Shown piece after piece: positions 24,463 to 32,434 of a stretch of DNA of 32,775 nucleotides. Every line of letters starts with the position of its first letter. The stretch's first letter is position 1. The notes beneath the pieces were generated by a model that worked only from the letters and a program-made list of their open reading frames with translations, was not told the origin of the DNA and searched no databases. Position numbers and translations under genes: made by a program. The DNA is from Oscillospiraceae bacterium (GTDB taxonomy: Bacteria > Bacillota > Clostridia > Oscillospirales > Acutalibacteraceae), in assembly GCA_015066205.1 (NCBI GenBank), contig SVOV01000030.1, forward strand, positions 1-32,775, in the 5' to 3' direction.

Positions 24463-24498
24463 GCATCTCACTTCAAACAGTGAGATGCTGTTTTTTTT
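24463..24498. terminator. bidirectional rho-independent terminator
   Basis: A 10-base stem (GCATCTCACT 24463-24472 with its complement 24479-24488) and six-base loop is followed by eight T on the plus strand. A TTTCTTTTTT tract follows on the minus strand. It serves the transporter gene (plus) and the XRE regulator gene (minus). Confidence 0.92.
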
Positions 24499-24499
24499 G

Positions 24500-25564
24500 T
24501 CAGTTCTCAAGAAGCTTTAATATTTCTCCGAATTCATAAGAGCTTTTGAATTCCTCCGAAAGGGGATATTTTTCCTTGAGCAGTGTCAGGACCCGTCTTT
24601 TCGCTTCATATGTGCTTCCGAGGGTATGCTTATCAAATTCCTTGCCCTTGAACATAACGGAATTCATAACCGTGAATCTGTCCATGTTATCGAAGCGTAC
24701 TGCTAAATCAGCCATTTTTCTGAAATTCAGAAGAGCATTGTTTTTGTTGCCGAGCTTAAAATATCTTACCCCGAGATGACCGTAGCAGTAGATTACCGTA
24801 CACCACATTTTTCCGTAATTTCCGTCATCATAACAGAAATTCAGAAAATCAATTTCCTTTCTGAATGCCTCCAGCACCCATTCATCCGAGAATCTCTCAT
24901 CATAAAAGAAATAATGAGAATAAACCGTATGAAGCAGAAGAAACTGTTCCTCAAGAGTTCGTCTTATTCTTTCGTCCTTACCGGGACAGAAAAAGCAAAA
25001 CATTTCTCTTGAATCTCTCATATCGGGAAGCTGGGATATGATCTTATCGCATTCCTCGAAGTATTTCTCATCTTTTTCAGCTTCAGCTCGGTAGTATTCG
25101 ATCAAAGACCTTTTGGCTTTTATTCTGATGCTGTCATCGGTACAGTTGTCCTGTATATTATCGTATATTGAAAGTATTTCCGAGGAAACCGCGGATTTGT
25201 CATCCGAGAATCTTACAAGACAGGCAAGATACCTTATAAGAATACGGAAATCATTAGGGTATTTGGCTTTTAACTCCTTTACTATTCCCGTCATAAGCTC
25301 TCCGTCTGTAAGGTTATCGTATTCCTGAAGCTTTTGGGTTATTTCCTTTTCCTTTTCCATTTGGTTGATGCCGAGTAATTCATCCGTTGAAACCTTGAAA
25401 AATATTGCAATTTCAGGGAGCATTGTTATATCGGGATATGTGTCGCCGCGTTCCCATTTGCTTACCGTCTGAAAGGAAACTCCGAAATACTCAGCCAGCT
25501 TCTCCTGTGTGAGATTTTTTGCTTTTCTTAAGGCCTTCAGATTTTCTCCGAAATAAATGTTCAT
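24500..25564 (-). CDS. XRE-family regulator with C-terminal helical (TPR-like) domain
   Basis: The protein has 354 residues. Residues 6-65 form a Cro/C1 helix-turn-helix: LKALRKAKNLTQEKLAEYFG, VSFQTVSKWERGDTYPDI and the terminal STDELLGI, a very common Firmicutes signature. The remaining 280 residues are all-helical with alternating aromatic residues and read like tandem TPR-type pairs, such as RYFKLGNKNNALLNFRKMAD. They resemble the sensor part of many such regulators, perhaps peptide or metabolite responsive, but no specific ligand is evident. The gene has its own promoter and shares a terminator with the convergent transporter gene. Confidence 0.9.
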   Translation of the reverse strand: MNIYFGENLKALRKAKNLTQEKLAEYFGVSFQTVSKWERGDTYPDITMLPEIAIFFKVSTDELLGINQMEKEKEITQKLQEYDNLTDGELMTGIVKELKAKYPNDFRILIRYLACLVRFSDDKSAVSSEILSIYDNIQDNCTDDSIRIKAKRSLIEYYRAEAEKDEKYFEECDKIISQLPDMRDSREMFCFFCPGKDERIRRTLEEQFLLLHTVYSHYFFYDERFSDEWVLEAFRKEIDFLNFCYDDGNYGKMWCTVIYCYGHLGVRYFKLGNKNNALLNFRKMADLAVRFDNMDRFTVMNSVMFKGKEFDKHTLGSTYEAKRRVLTLLKEKYPLSEEFKSSYEFGEILKLLEN

Positions 25565-25612
25565 TTTTTGTGCCTCCGTTTGTTTTATTCCGTCAGCGCT
25601 GTCGTTAATCTA

Positions 25613-25641
25613 ATAATATCCGAAAAAACAGTAATTATCAA
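25613..25641 (-). promoter_or_regulatory. promoter of the XRE regulator gene
   Basis: On the minus strand there is a -35 TTGATA (25636-25641), a 17-base spacer and a -10 TATTAT (25613-25618), about 48 bases before the start codon. Confidence 0.7.
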
Positions 25642-25690
25642 TATCTTATTTCAAGAAAGCAATTCTCTTGAAAATAGAAAATTTCTCACA

Positions 25691-25732
25691 GAAAAAGAAC
25701 CGCCCCCGAGCTTCAGAAGAAATCAGGGGCGG
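25691..25732 (-). terminator. rho-independent terminator after the zinc-ribbon repeat protein gene
   Basis: A GC-rich stem (CCGCCCC 25700-25706 with GGGGCGG 25726-25732) and a long loop is followed on the minus strand by TTCTTTTTC. Confidence 0.82.
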
Positions 25733-25751
25733 AATTCAGTTATAATTTTTT

Positions 25752-26756
25752 TTAGTTGTTTCTTGTAGCTCCGCAGTTACAGCAGAAATTACCTGTATTC
25801 TTTGTACCGCAGTTTTGACAGAACCATCCGCCCTGAGCCGTCTGCTGTGAAGCGAAGCTGCCCTGAGAGCCGTTAAAGCCGTTGGCGGGCTGATTAAAGC
25901 CGTTGGCGGGCTGATTAAAGCCGTTCATTGGTTGGTTGAAACCGTTCACAGGCTGATTGAAGCCGTTCATCGGCTGATTGAAACCGTTCATCGGCTGATT
26001 GAAACCATTCATCGGCGGCTGCTGATAGGGATTTTGTCCCGTTGCAGGTGCTCCCCCAAAGCCGTAGCCCTGATTCTGAGGATAGCCGTTCATAAAACTG
26101 CCGCCTTGGTACATATTTCCCTGAGGCTGATTATAAATGCCGTTCATTGCGGGTGCGGTGAATTTTCCGGGTGCCACAGCGGACATAATATTCATTGCAA
26201 GCTGCTGAAGATTCATATATTCCTGAGTATTAGGCTCAACCTCGGTATTATTGAGAGTTACCTCAAAATCATCGAAAAACGGGTTGTTTACATTGAATTC
26301 AAGCACAAATGTGTATGAATAAATGTAACGGGGAGGATTATAGCTTACACTTTCTCCGTTTGCATTTTCATAATATTGCTCCTCTTCATCCTGATCAATG
26401 CGAAGATTACAGCTGTTGACAGAGGATATGGGGATGATATCGGGGTTTTCTTCATCCCAATCATTCTGTCCTCTTCTTGAAACTACAAATGCTCCCTTCA
26501 TAGAGTCGATAAAGAATTTTTTCTCCTCGCCGAAAACACGGTCAGGAGTGAAGCTTCTGAGAAGCTGACGGTTCTGCTCTCTGTAGGAAAGCTGCTGTTT
26601 GATCTCGTCAACCGTAGAGCTTCTTCTGTCGCTGAAAAAGGGTGACAGCTTTCTTGCGCAGTCCTTACACATATTGCCGTCCACAAGCTTTCTGTTGCCG
26701 AGAAGTCCTATTTTTTCTCCGCAAATATCGCAGAATTTTTTGTCAAAAAGTCCCAT
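25752..26756 (-). CDS. DUF4428-type zinc-ribbon protein with heptapeptide repeats
   Basis: The 334-residue protein has four parts. Residues 1-40 hold a four-Cys zinc knuckle (CDICG at 9-13, CKDCARKL at about 31-38), as in DUF4428 proteins. Residues 40-200 form a globular region of the YjdF/PH-like kind seen after such knuckles (DRVFGEEKKFFID, IPISSVNSCNLRID, FVLEFNVNN). Residues 205-310 are a low-complexity Gln/Asn/Gly/Pro region with six heptads NGFNQP(M/V/A) and one partial copy. The last 30 residues are a second zinc ribbon, FCQNCGTKNTGNFCCNCG. No signal peptide is present. It begins 28 bases after the dockerin gene and is probably in the same operon. The function is unknown; the fold suggests a scaffold or adaptor. 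Confidence 0.83.
   Translation of the reverse strand: MGLFDKKFCDICGEKIGLLGNRKLVDGNMCKDCARKLSPFFSDRRSSTVDEIKQQLSYREQNRQLLRSFTPDRVFGEEKKFFIDSMKGAFVVSRRGQNDWDEENPDIIPISSVNSCNLRIDQDEEEQYYENANGESVSYNPPRYIYSYTFVLEFNVNNPFFDDFEVTLNNTEVEPNTQEYMNLQQLAMNIMSAVAPGKFTAPAMNGIYNQPQGNMYQGGSFMNGYPQNQGYGFGGAPATGQNPYQQPPMNGFNQPMNGFNQPMNGFNQPVNGFNQPMNGFNQPANGFNQPANGFNGSQGSFASQQTAQGGWFCQNCGTKNTGNFCCNCGATRNN
25870..26016 (-). repeat. tandem 21-base repeat encoding heptapeptides
   Basis: Inside the zinc-ribbon gene about seven copies of a 21-base unit, of the type ATTGAAACCGTTCATCGGCTG on the plus strand (given here as one unit less its last base, 20 bases: ATTGAAACCGTTCATCGGCT), run in tandem with few mismatches. 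They encode NGFNQP plus Met, Val or Ala. The low divergence points to recent expansion or slippage. Confidence 0.9.
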
Positions 26757-26784
26757 TATGCCATCTCCTTTGATGTTTCATTTA

Positions 26785-29217
26785 TTATTCAAGACCTACA
26801 GATTTTCTGAGGATAGATCTTGCATCGACCGCTTCAATTTTCCCTGTTTTGTTTATATCGGCTGCTGCAAAATATTCGCCCTCAAGCTTTTCTAATTCAA
26901 CGGAAACACGGAGAGCGATTCTGGCATCGCTTGCCTGAATGATTCCGTTGCCGTCTGTATCATAAAGAACAGTAATTCTGTATTCCGACAGTGCTTCACC
27001 GTTTTTGCCGAGTATCTGAATCTTCATTCCCGTGCCTGTAGGTGCCGTGTCCTCGGCTGCTTTTCCGTCAGCTGTCAGAACAGAGAATTTATCATTGAGA
27101 ATATTTCCCTTTACATCGGAAATCTTTGCTCCTGCGGGAATTATAACTGTTTTTTCGCTGTGGGATACGGTGTAGGTACAGTCTTTTTTCAGACTAAGCT
27201 CTGAAATCACGGGCTTCGGCAAGGGATAAGCACAGCTGTCGCACTTTTCGTCGCCGTTTTTATCCTCGTGAGCAGTTTTTTCTGAAACCACCGCCTTACA
27301 GCTCTCGTCAGTGCATTCCTTCCAATGTCCGTCCGCATCCTTTTTCCAGTCGGAGGGAGTATGAATATGGGGAGCGGGGATGCTGAATTCATAGCCGATA
27401 ACAGCTGTCCCGTATTCGTGTGAGCCGTATTCGATGGCATCATTGCCGTTAACAGTGCCTGTTATCTCCTGATAACCGCCGTCAACATGGAAGATATAAT
27501 CATTTACCGCATAAAGAGTGACCTGAACGGTGTATTTATGTCCTGCAATGAATTTATCTGTTTCGGAAAGCTTTGTGAGGGGAGCTGTGGTTGAGTCAAA
27601 CCACTCGACCTTATTTATCTCATAGCCTACCTTTGTGCTGACAGCTTCGGTATCGGGGATGTTTCCTGCGGCGGGAGTGTCAATTCCCGTTACCGCTATT
27701 TTTTCAACGGGAGTCTTGAATTTACGGAATATAACAGCCTCATCTCTTCCGCCTGTGCTGTAAACGCCTGCGGATTTGCCGTTGACAGAAGCAGAAATAT
27801 CGGGAATATCATAATCCGCATCAAGGCAGAAGCTGTTGTTTGATACGGTTTTAAGAGTAATTTCAAGTGTGTATTCTCTTCCCTCGGAGAAGCTTGTAAT
27901 ATTATTTATATAGTGACCGTGGCCGTCAGTTGAATCGAACCATTCAATTTTTGAAATTTCGTATCCGTTTCCCGTGACAGTGCCTTCCGTATCAGCAGTT
28001 CCTCCTGAAAAAGGCTCGGCAATATCGGTAACACCGACTGCGGTTATGTCGGAGGGAACACTGAAAACATATGTTATCTGGCATCTTTTGCTGTCAGAAA
28101 TATAAATATCACCGTCAAGACCGTTTATTTTTACATCAGCTATAACCTCTCCGTCGCTGTTTGTCTTAAAGGTATAGCCTTCCTTTGCGATAAGCCATAC
28201 CTTAAGCTCATAAAACTGACCTGCCTTGAAGGTCTCTGCAACGGGAAGCTCACTTCCGTATCCGCTGTTTGTTGTCCAGTCGATGCCGTAGGTGTCAAGC
28301 TCATAGCCGACCTGGTCAATGCTGCAGGTGTAGTCTGCGCGGTTACCGGCTTTGGGGATTTCAATACCGCTTACGGATATTTCTGAAATTACGGAGCCTG
28401 TGGAATATGTTGCCGTAATTCCTGCCGCCTTGCCGTTTCCTGTTGCGGCATAAATGACCTCTGCTTCAGTTCCGTTTATTTTTGCTGTAAAATCCGGCAT
28501 ATCTTCGCTGTCGGTCTTTAATTTCTGTCCGTCAAGGGTACGCACCCAGACGGTAAGAGAATATTTGCAGTTCTTTTCAAAAACATCCTCGGGTGTGAGA
28601 ATTTTATTTTTTGTTTCATTTTTCCAGTCGATGCCGTTAATAATATATCTGTCAGAAACAGGTTCACCCGTAAAATCGGGAGACTCGCCGACCTTCGGAA
28701 TATCGATATTCTTTACACCGACATTTCCGAGTATATAATATTCACTGGCGGGGAAGGTAAAGGTTGCAACGATCAGTTTTCTTGCATCCTGTCCCGGAAC
28801 AGCCGTTACATTTGCCTTATTTCCGTTTATATAGCAGGTGACGGTGCTTTTTTCCTTTGTACCACTGAAGGTGAAGCCCGGCTGAGCTGTAATTGCTACA
28901 GATACGGTATATTGAACATTTTCAGCAAACCTTGCCGTTGTGCTAAGATAAACACTGTTTTTCACTCCGCGCCGCCAGGCGATTCCGTTTTTCTGAGTTT
29001 CCGAGTCGGGGATATCCGGCTTCTGAACGCCGTCGCAGTAGACAGCTGTATAGTCGGGACGGGTATCAGGGTAGGGAGTGCTGATATCCGCAATCGTAAC
29101 AACGGACATTTCGTTTGCAGCCGAAGCGTTCAGTAAATAAGCAGGAAAGCTTCCTGTTATCAGAAATGCGGTGAGAAATACGGCGATGATACCGTTAAAA
29201 AGCTTTTTCAATTTCAT
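26785..29217 (-). CDS. exported dockerin protein with five beta-sandwich repeats
   Basis: The 810-residue protein has an export signal (LKKLFNGIIAVFLTAFLITG then NASAA). Five similar modules of about 110 residues follow (approximately 38-158, 164-274, 277-388, 391-500, 503-614). Each opens with ISxISVSGIEIPKAG-like text, has YxI/Yxx..IDW or VEWFDST, F..G..Y...V.L.A..GY.F, and ends with an I.YVFS strand. A HW/C-rich stretch at 617-666 (DADGHWKEC, HEDKNGDEKCDSC) probably binds a metal. Residues 667-749 form the usual pre-dockerin beta module. The C-terminal 60 residues are a type I dockerin with two calcium loops, DTDGNGIIQASDARIAL and ADINKTGKIEAVDARSILR. No catalytic domain is seen, so it should bind a cohesin or carry ligand-binding modules. 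It is probably co-transcribed with the zinc-ribbon gene and divergent from the LuxR regulator gene. Confidence 0.87.
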   Translation of the reverse strand: MKLKKLFNGIIAVFLTAFLITGSFPAYLLNASAANEMSVVTIADISTPYPDTRPDYTAVYCDGVQKPDIPDSETQKNGIAWRRGVKNSVYLSTTARFAENVQYTVSVAITAQPGFTFSGTKEKSTVTCYINGNKANVTAVPGQDARKLIVATFTFPASEYYILGNVGVKNIDIPKVGESPDFTGEPVSDRYIINGIDWKNETKNKILTPEDVFEKNCKYSLTVWVRTLDGQKLKTDSEDMPDFTAKINGTEAEVIYAATGNGKAAGITATYSTGSVISEISVSGIEIPKAGNRADYTCSIDQVGYELDTYGIDWTTNSGYGSELPVAETFKAGQFYELKVWLIAKEGYTFKTNSDGEVIADVKINGLDGDIYISDSKRCQITYVFSVPSDITAVGVTDIAEPFSGGTADTEGTVTGNGYEISKIEWFDSTDGHGHYINNITSFSEGREYTLEITLKTVSNNSFCLDADYDIPDISASVNGKSAGVYSTGGRDEAVIFRKFKTPVEKIAVTGIDTPAAGNIPDTEAVSTKVGYEINKVEWFDSTTAPLTKLSETDKFIAGHKYTVQVTLYAVNDYIFHVDGGYQEITGTVNGNDAIEYGSHEYGTAVIGYEFSIPAPHIHTPSDWKKDADGHWKECTDESCKAVVSEKTAHEDKNGDEKCDSCAYPLPKPVISELSLKKDCTYTVSHSEKTVIIPAGAKISDVKGNILNDKFSVLTADGKAAEDTAPTGTGMKIQILGKNGEALSEYRITVLYDTDGNGIIQASDARIALRVSVELEKLEGEYFAAADINKTGKIEAVDARSILRKSVGLE

Positions 29218-29513
29218 TGTGTTCGCTCCTTATTCCGTAAGAGTCTGCTTGACCTGACAGATTTTTTTTGATAAGATAACATTAATGAAGATCATTCCGG
29301 GGTAAAGTTCTGTCTGTGATTTTTTTTTTGCAGCTGCAAATACCTCAAAAATGTTATTTTACCGCAAGTTTTTTTGTTGGTCTGCAATTTAATTTTAATC
29401 TAAATACTCTGTGCTGTCCCCACACTTTAATAAAATAGTAAGTGTAGTATTTTTTACTATATTATGAAAAGTGTAGGAAAAAGTGTAGGATGTCTATATC
29501 GTGAGGAGATTTT
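29218..29513. promoter_or_regulatory. divergent intergenic region with repeated GTGTAG sites
   Basis: This 296-base region separates the dockerin gene (minus) from the membrane LuxR gene (plus). AGTGTAG occurs three times on the plus strand (29441-29447, 29470-29476, 29482-29488), and a CACACTT (reverse of AAGTGTG) lies at about 29421-29427. A TATTAT -10 candidate at 29460-29465 has no good -35 upstream. The sites flank it, as an operator would. No clear promoter was found for the minus direction. Confidence 0.5.
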
Positions 29514-30653
29514 ATGAAGAAGAGTTTGCTGACTGTTCCCTTGCTCGGCTTTTTGCTGTTTTGCTTGTCATCATGTTCGTCTGTTGGTGAAAAGGCATCA
29601 AGTGTTTCAGTCGTATATTGTGTTACGGCAATTTTTTCCGTAGTTATTTTTCTTATCTATATGTTCGGAATCAAAAGAAAAAATGCGTGGTTTATTCTTT
29701 TGTTTGCCAGTGTTTTTGTAGTAAACATCGGATATTTTTCTCTTGCCGTATCAAAGGGGCTTGAAGAAGCCTTGCTCGCTAACCGTATTTCCTATCTCGG
29801 CTCTGTTTTTCTTCCGATGGCAATGCTTCTGATAATTCTTGACAGCCTTAAGGTAAGATACGGAAAATGGCTTCCCGGAATTCTTACGGGTATCGGTATA
29901 ATAGTTTTTCTTATTGCCGCAAGTCCCGGATATCTTGATATCTATTATAAAGAGGTAAGCTTCGTTTCTGTCGGCGGAGTGGGAATGCTGCAGAAGGTTT
30001 ACGGCCCGCTTCACATACTTTACCTTTTCTATCTTCTTTTGTATTTTTTTGCAATGACGGCCATTATTACAATAAAAGCCGCCAAAAAGAAGATCGAATC
30101 CGTGACGCATACTTTTATTCTCTTTTCAGCTGTTTTTATAAATATTGCGGTGTGGTTTCTTGAACAGATAGTGCGGATAGATTTTGAAATTCTTTCCGTG
30201 TCATATATTATAACAGTGCTTTTTCTTGTATGTCTGTGTTTTCTTTCGCAGGAAAGCGAAAAGCAGAAAACAAGAATTGAAGCCTGTGAAAAGCCCGCAT
30301 TTCCCGAAGAGCCCGAATCTTTTTCCGAAGAGCCTGTTCCCGAGTCGGTTATCATGGCTGAATCGGAAGCCTCGGACGACAGCCTTTTTGACGAAGACAG
30401 TCTTACAGGGTATTTTGAAACTGCCGAATATAAGAACTTTATGTACGGACTGGGGCTTCTGACAAATACCGAACAGAAAATTTATAACTGTTATATTGAG
30501 GGGAAATCCACAAAGGAAATATTAAGTCTTCTTGATATTACGGACAATACCCTGAAATATCACAACAAAAATATTTACAGCAAGCTTGGTGTGTCATCAA
30601 GAAAGCAGTTAAAGGAAATTGCCTATAAAATTTCAAACGGCACCGATAAATAA
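29514..30653 (+). CDS. membrane-bound LuxR-type transcriptional regulator with 7TM-like sensor
   Basis: The 379-residue protein starts with a lipoprotein-type signal (KSLLTVPLLGFLLFCLSSC, Cys21 in an L-S-S-C lipobox). About seven more hydrophobic segments occupy residues 30-245, arranged like the 7TM N-terminal domain of histidine kinases (KVYGPLHILYLFYLLLYFF, ASPGYLDIYYKEV). An acidic linker (about 250-310) follows. The last 65 residues are a LuxR/FixJ helix-turn-helix: LLTNTEQKIYNCYIEGKSTKEI, DITDNTLKYHNKNIYSKLGVS and SRKQLKEIA. No kinase domain is present, so this is a one-component membrane regulator. A good GAGGAG site precedes the ATG. It is divergent from the dockerin gene and possibly controls it and itself. 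Confidence 0.85.
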   Translation: MKKSLLTVPLLGFLLFCLSSCSSVGEKASSVSVVYCVTAIFSVVIFLIYMFGIKRKNAWFILLFASVFVVNIGYFSLAVSKGLEEALLANRISYLGSVFLPMAMLLIILDSLKVRYGKWLPGILTGIGIIVFLIAASPGYLDIYYKEVSFVSVGGVGMLQKVYGPLHILYLFYLLLYFFAMTAIITIKAAKKKIESVTHTFILFSAVFINIAVWFLEQIVRIDFEILSVSYIITVLFLVCLCFLSQESEKQKTRIEACEKPAFPEEPESFSEEPVPESVIMAESEASDDSLFDEDSLTGYFETAEYKNFMYGLGLLTNTEQKIYNCYIEGKSTKEILSLLDITDNTLKYHNKNIYSKLGVSSRKQLKEIAYKISNGTDK

Positions 30654-30656
30654 TTC

Positions 30657-30690
30657 AAGCTCTCCTGAAAAAGGAGAGCTTTGATTTTCA
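30657..30690 (+). terminator. rho-independent terminator after the LuxR regulator gene
   Basis: A 9-base stem (AAGCTCTCC 30657-30665 with GGAGAGCTT 30673-30681) is followed by TGATTTTC. Confidence 0.82.
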
Positions 30691-30755
30691 TATATACATT
30701 AAGAAGATTTCAAAAACTGAATAATGAGGTTTTGGGGTAAAATGCAAGAATTTTC

Positions 30756-32324
30756 TTATTCTTCGTTTTTCCATAAATCGGGATTAAAGTAGTAAAGGGG
30801 CTTCCAGGGTCTTTGATAATCCGTGCCCACTCGTTTATAGCCGAAGGCGGCATCGTTATTTCCTAAAAGAACTGCATTGTCTATTTCAGCCCGTCCCTTT
30901 TTGGCATCGCCTCTTTCAATTCCTATATGATAGTTTGCACTTTCGGGAACGGTGAAATCAAGCTGAACATCCTCCCACTCGGTATTGCTGAAATCCTTTG
31001 TTATAACCGTTTCTCCCGTATCAAGGCTTCTTACAAACATACGGCAGGGCTCTCCCGAGGTCCGAAGCCTTGCCCAGAAGCAACAGGGTGCGGAAGCGGA
31101 GATATAAAGTCCCTGATAAAGAGCGGCATCGCCCTCATCAAGATGATCGATGTAGCCGAAAAAGCTGCCGTAAGAGCCCCCGTCGCTGAAGGTGTGCTCG
31201 GTCTCGTAAGTGCCGATACCGACGGAATCGGGATTACTGTTTTTCTTATAGCTCCAGAAAACCATCCCGCCGTTTTCGAAGCCGCCGTTGAGAAAGCTTT
31301 TTGATGAATGGAAAAAGCTCATATCCGTTATCTGTGTTTCAAAGAAATTCGGCTCTATAGCTTCTATGGTATTATTCTCAAATCTTACATTTGTAACGGG
31401 AGGGAAGCCGTTTCTTGTTGTATAGGGATTATAATTCCAGTTGCCGAGAGTTTCAATAAAATTATCGTGAATAAAAAGATTTCTGACCTCAATTTTACTT
31501 TGATCCGGGCAGTCTATTCCCCATAGAATCATTCCGAATGCCTTACAGTGATTTGACCTGAGGTGATTATTGTCAATTTCAATATTGAGTGATGCCTGAG
31601 GCTCGTCCGAGGACCACCATTCGCTTTTTCTCGGATCCTTATATGAGGAGAAAATATATACAGAATCGTCACCTGTATGCATTCTGCAGCCGGTGATTCT
31701 TATGTTCTGACAGTTCATAAGACAGATTCCGTCGCCGTTTCCGTGGCTCCAGTTATCTATTCTTACATTTTTTATAAGTCCGTTACGGCTCGTAAATGGC
31801 ATCAAGGCATATGAATGATAATCCGTAATATGAATATCGGAGATAATAAAGCCGTCCGCTCTGTAAAAGCCTATGGGACAGAGCTTCATTATAAGCTCGG
31901 GATTGTCATCCGGCATCATTCTGACGGTGCCTTTTCCTGTAATTTTGAAATTTTTAGTACCCTCGGGTGCAAAAATAAAGGGAAAATTATAGTACCATAA
32001 ATGGCTCCATTTTATATCGGGATAGAGATTATGGCCGTATTGAGGCTTATATGGTATATAGCCGTCAACTGAGGGCTTTACATAATCCTCGGGTGAGCTG
32101 CTCTGAAAAAGCTCCGCTCCCTCTTCAAAATGAAGCTCCGTATTGTCCCGTATTATTATACTGCCGCTTAAAAATACCTTGTTTTCGGTAAGAATGACCG
32201 TTCCTCCGCCCTTGCTGTAAGCTAAATCAAGAGCCGCCTGAATGGCCTTTCTGTCATTTGTTTTCCCGTCACCCTTTGCACAAAAAGGAGGATCGGTTAC
32301 ATATATTCTGATATTTTCATTCAT
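30756..32324 (-). CDS. GH28-like right-handed beta-helix glycosidase (polygalacturonase-type)
   Basis: The 522-residue protein opens with the pectate-lyase-superfamily start FCAKGDGKTNDRKAIQAALD. A parallel beta-helix follows. It contains NGDGICL (about residue 196) and GCRMHTGDDSV (about 217), matching the first two GH28 acidic sites. The usual G-H-G is replaced by NHCKAFGMILWG, and an R-x-K triad is not evident (VRNLFIHDNF). After about 345 there is a separate carbohydrate-binding-like beta-sandwich (NGGFENGG, ALYQGLYISAS, FTVPESANYHIG) that sits before the helix tail WKPLYYFNPDLW. No signal peptide is present, so it acts in the cytoplasm. GH28 acts on galacturonides or rhamnogalacturonan; the changed motif may mean another glycoside. 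It is a single gene with its own promoter. Confidence 0.82.
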   Translation of the reverse strand: MNENIRIYVTDPPFCAKGDGKTNDRKAIQAALDLAYSKGGGTVILTENKVFLSGSIIIRDNTELHFEEGAELFQSSSPEDYVKPSVDGYIPYKPQYGHNLYPDIKWSHLWYYNFPFIFAPEGTKNFKITGKGTVRMMPDDNPELIMKLCPIGFYRADGFIISDIHITDYHSYALMPFTSRNGLIKNVRIDNWSHGNGDGICLMNCQNIRITGCRMHTGDDSVYIFSSYKDPRKSEWWSSDEPQASLNIEIDNNHLRSNHCKAFGMILWGIDCPDQSKIEVRNLFIHDNFIETLGNWNYNPYTTRNGFPPVTNVRFENNTIEAIEPNFFETQITDMSFFHSSKSFLNGGFENGGMVFWSYKKNSNPDSVGIGTYETEHTFSDGGSYGSFFGYIDHLDEGDAALYQGLYISASAPCCFWARLRTSGEPCRMFVRSLDTGETVITKDFSNTEWEDVQLDFTVPESANYHIGIERGDAKKGRAEIDNAVLLGNNDAAFGYKRVGTDYQRPWKPLYYFNPDLWKNEE

Positions 32325-32355
32325 AAAATCACTCTTTTCATATGGAATCTTTTTT

Positions 32356-32384
32356 ATTCTATCACAGCCCTTTTTCCTTTACAA
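32356..32384 (-). promoter_or_regulatory. promoter of the GH28-like gene
   Basis: On the minus strand there is a -35 TTGTAA (32379-32384), a 17-base spacer and a -10 TAGAAT (32356-32361), about 32 bases before the start codon. Confidence 0.65.
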
Positions 32385-32393
32385 CAAAATATA

Positions 32394-32425
32394 ATAAAAA
32401 AAAGGCGTTCACCGTAGTGAACGCC
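32394..32425 (-). terminator. rho-independent terminator after the M28 peptidase gene
   Basis: A 9-base perfect stem (GGCGTTCAC 32404-32412 with GTGAACGCC 32417-32425) with a four-base loop is followed on the minus strand by seven or more T. Confidence 0.92.
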
Positions 32426-32434
32426 GATAGCAGT

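Noticed and set aside
25870..26016. Tandem repeat as a possible CRISPR array
   Set aside because: Units of 21 bases are contiguous without spacers and stay in the reading frame of the zinc-ribbon gene.
30226..30462. 78-codon frame within the LuxR gene
   Set aside because: It overlaps the linker of the supported gene in another frame and lacks a ribosome binding site.
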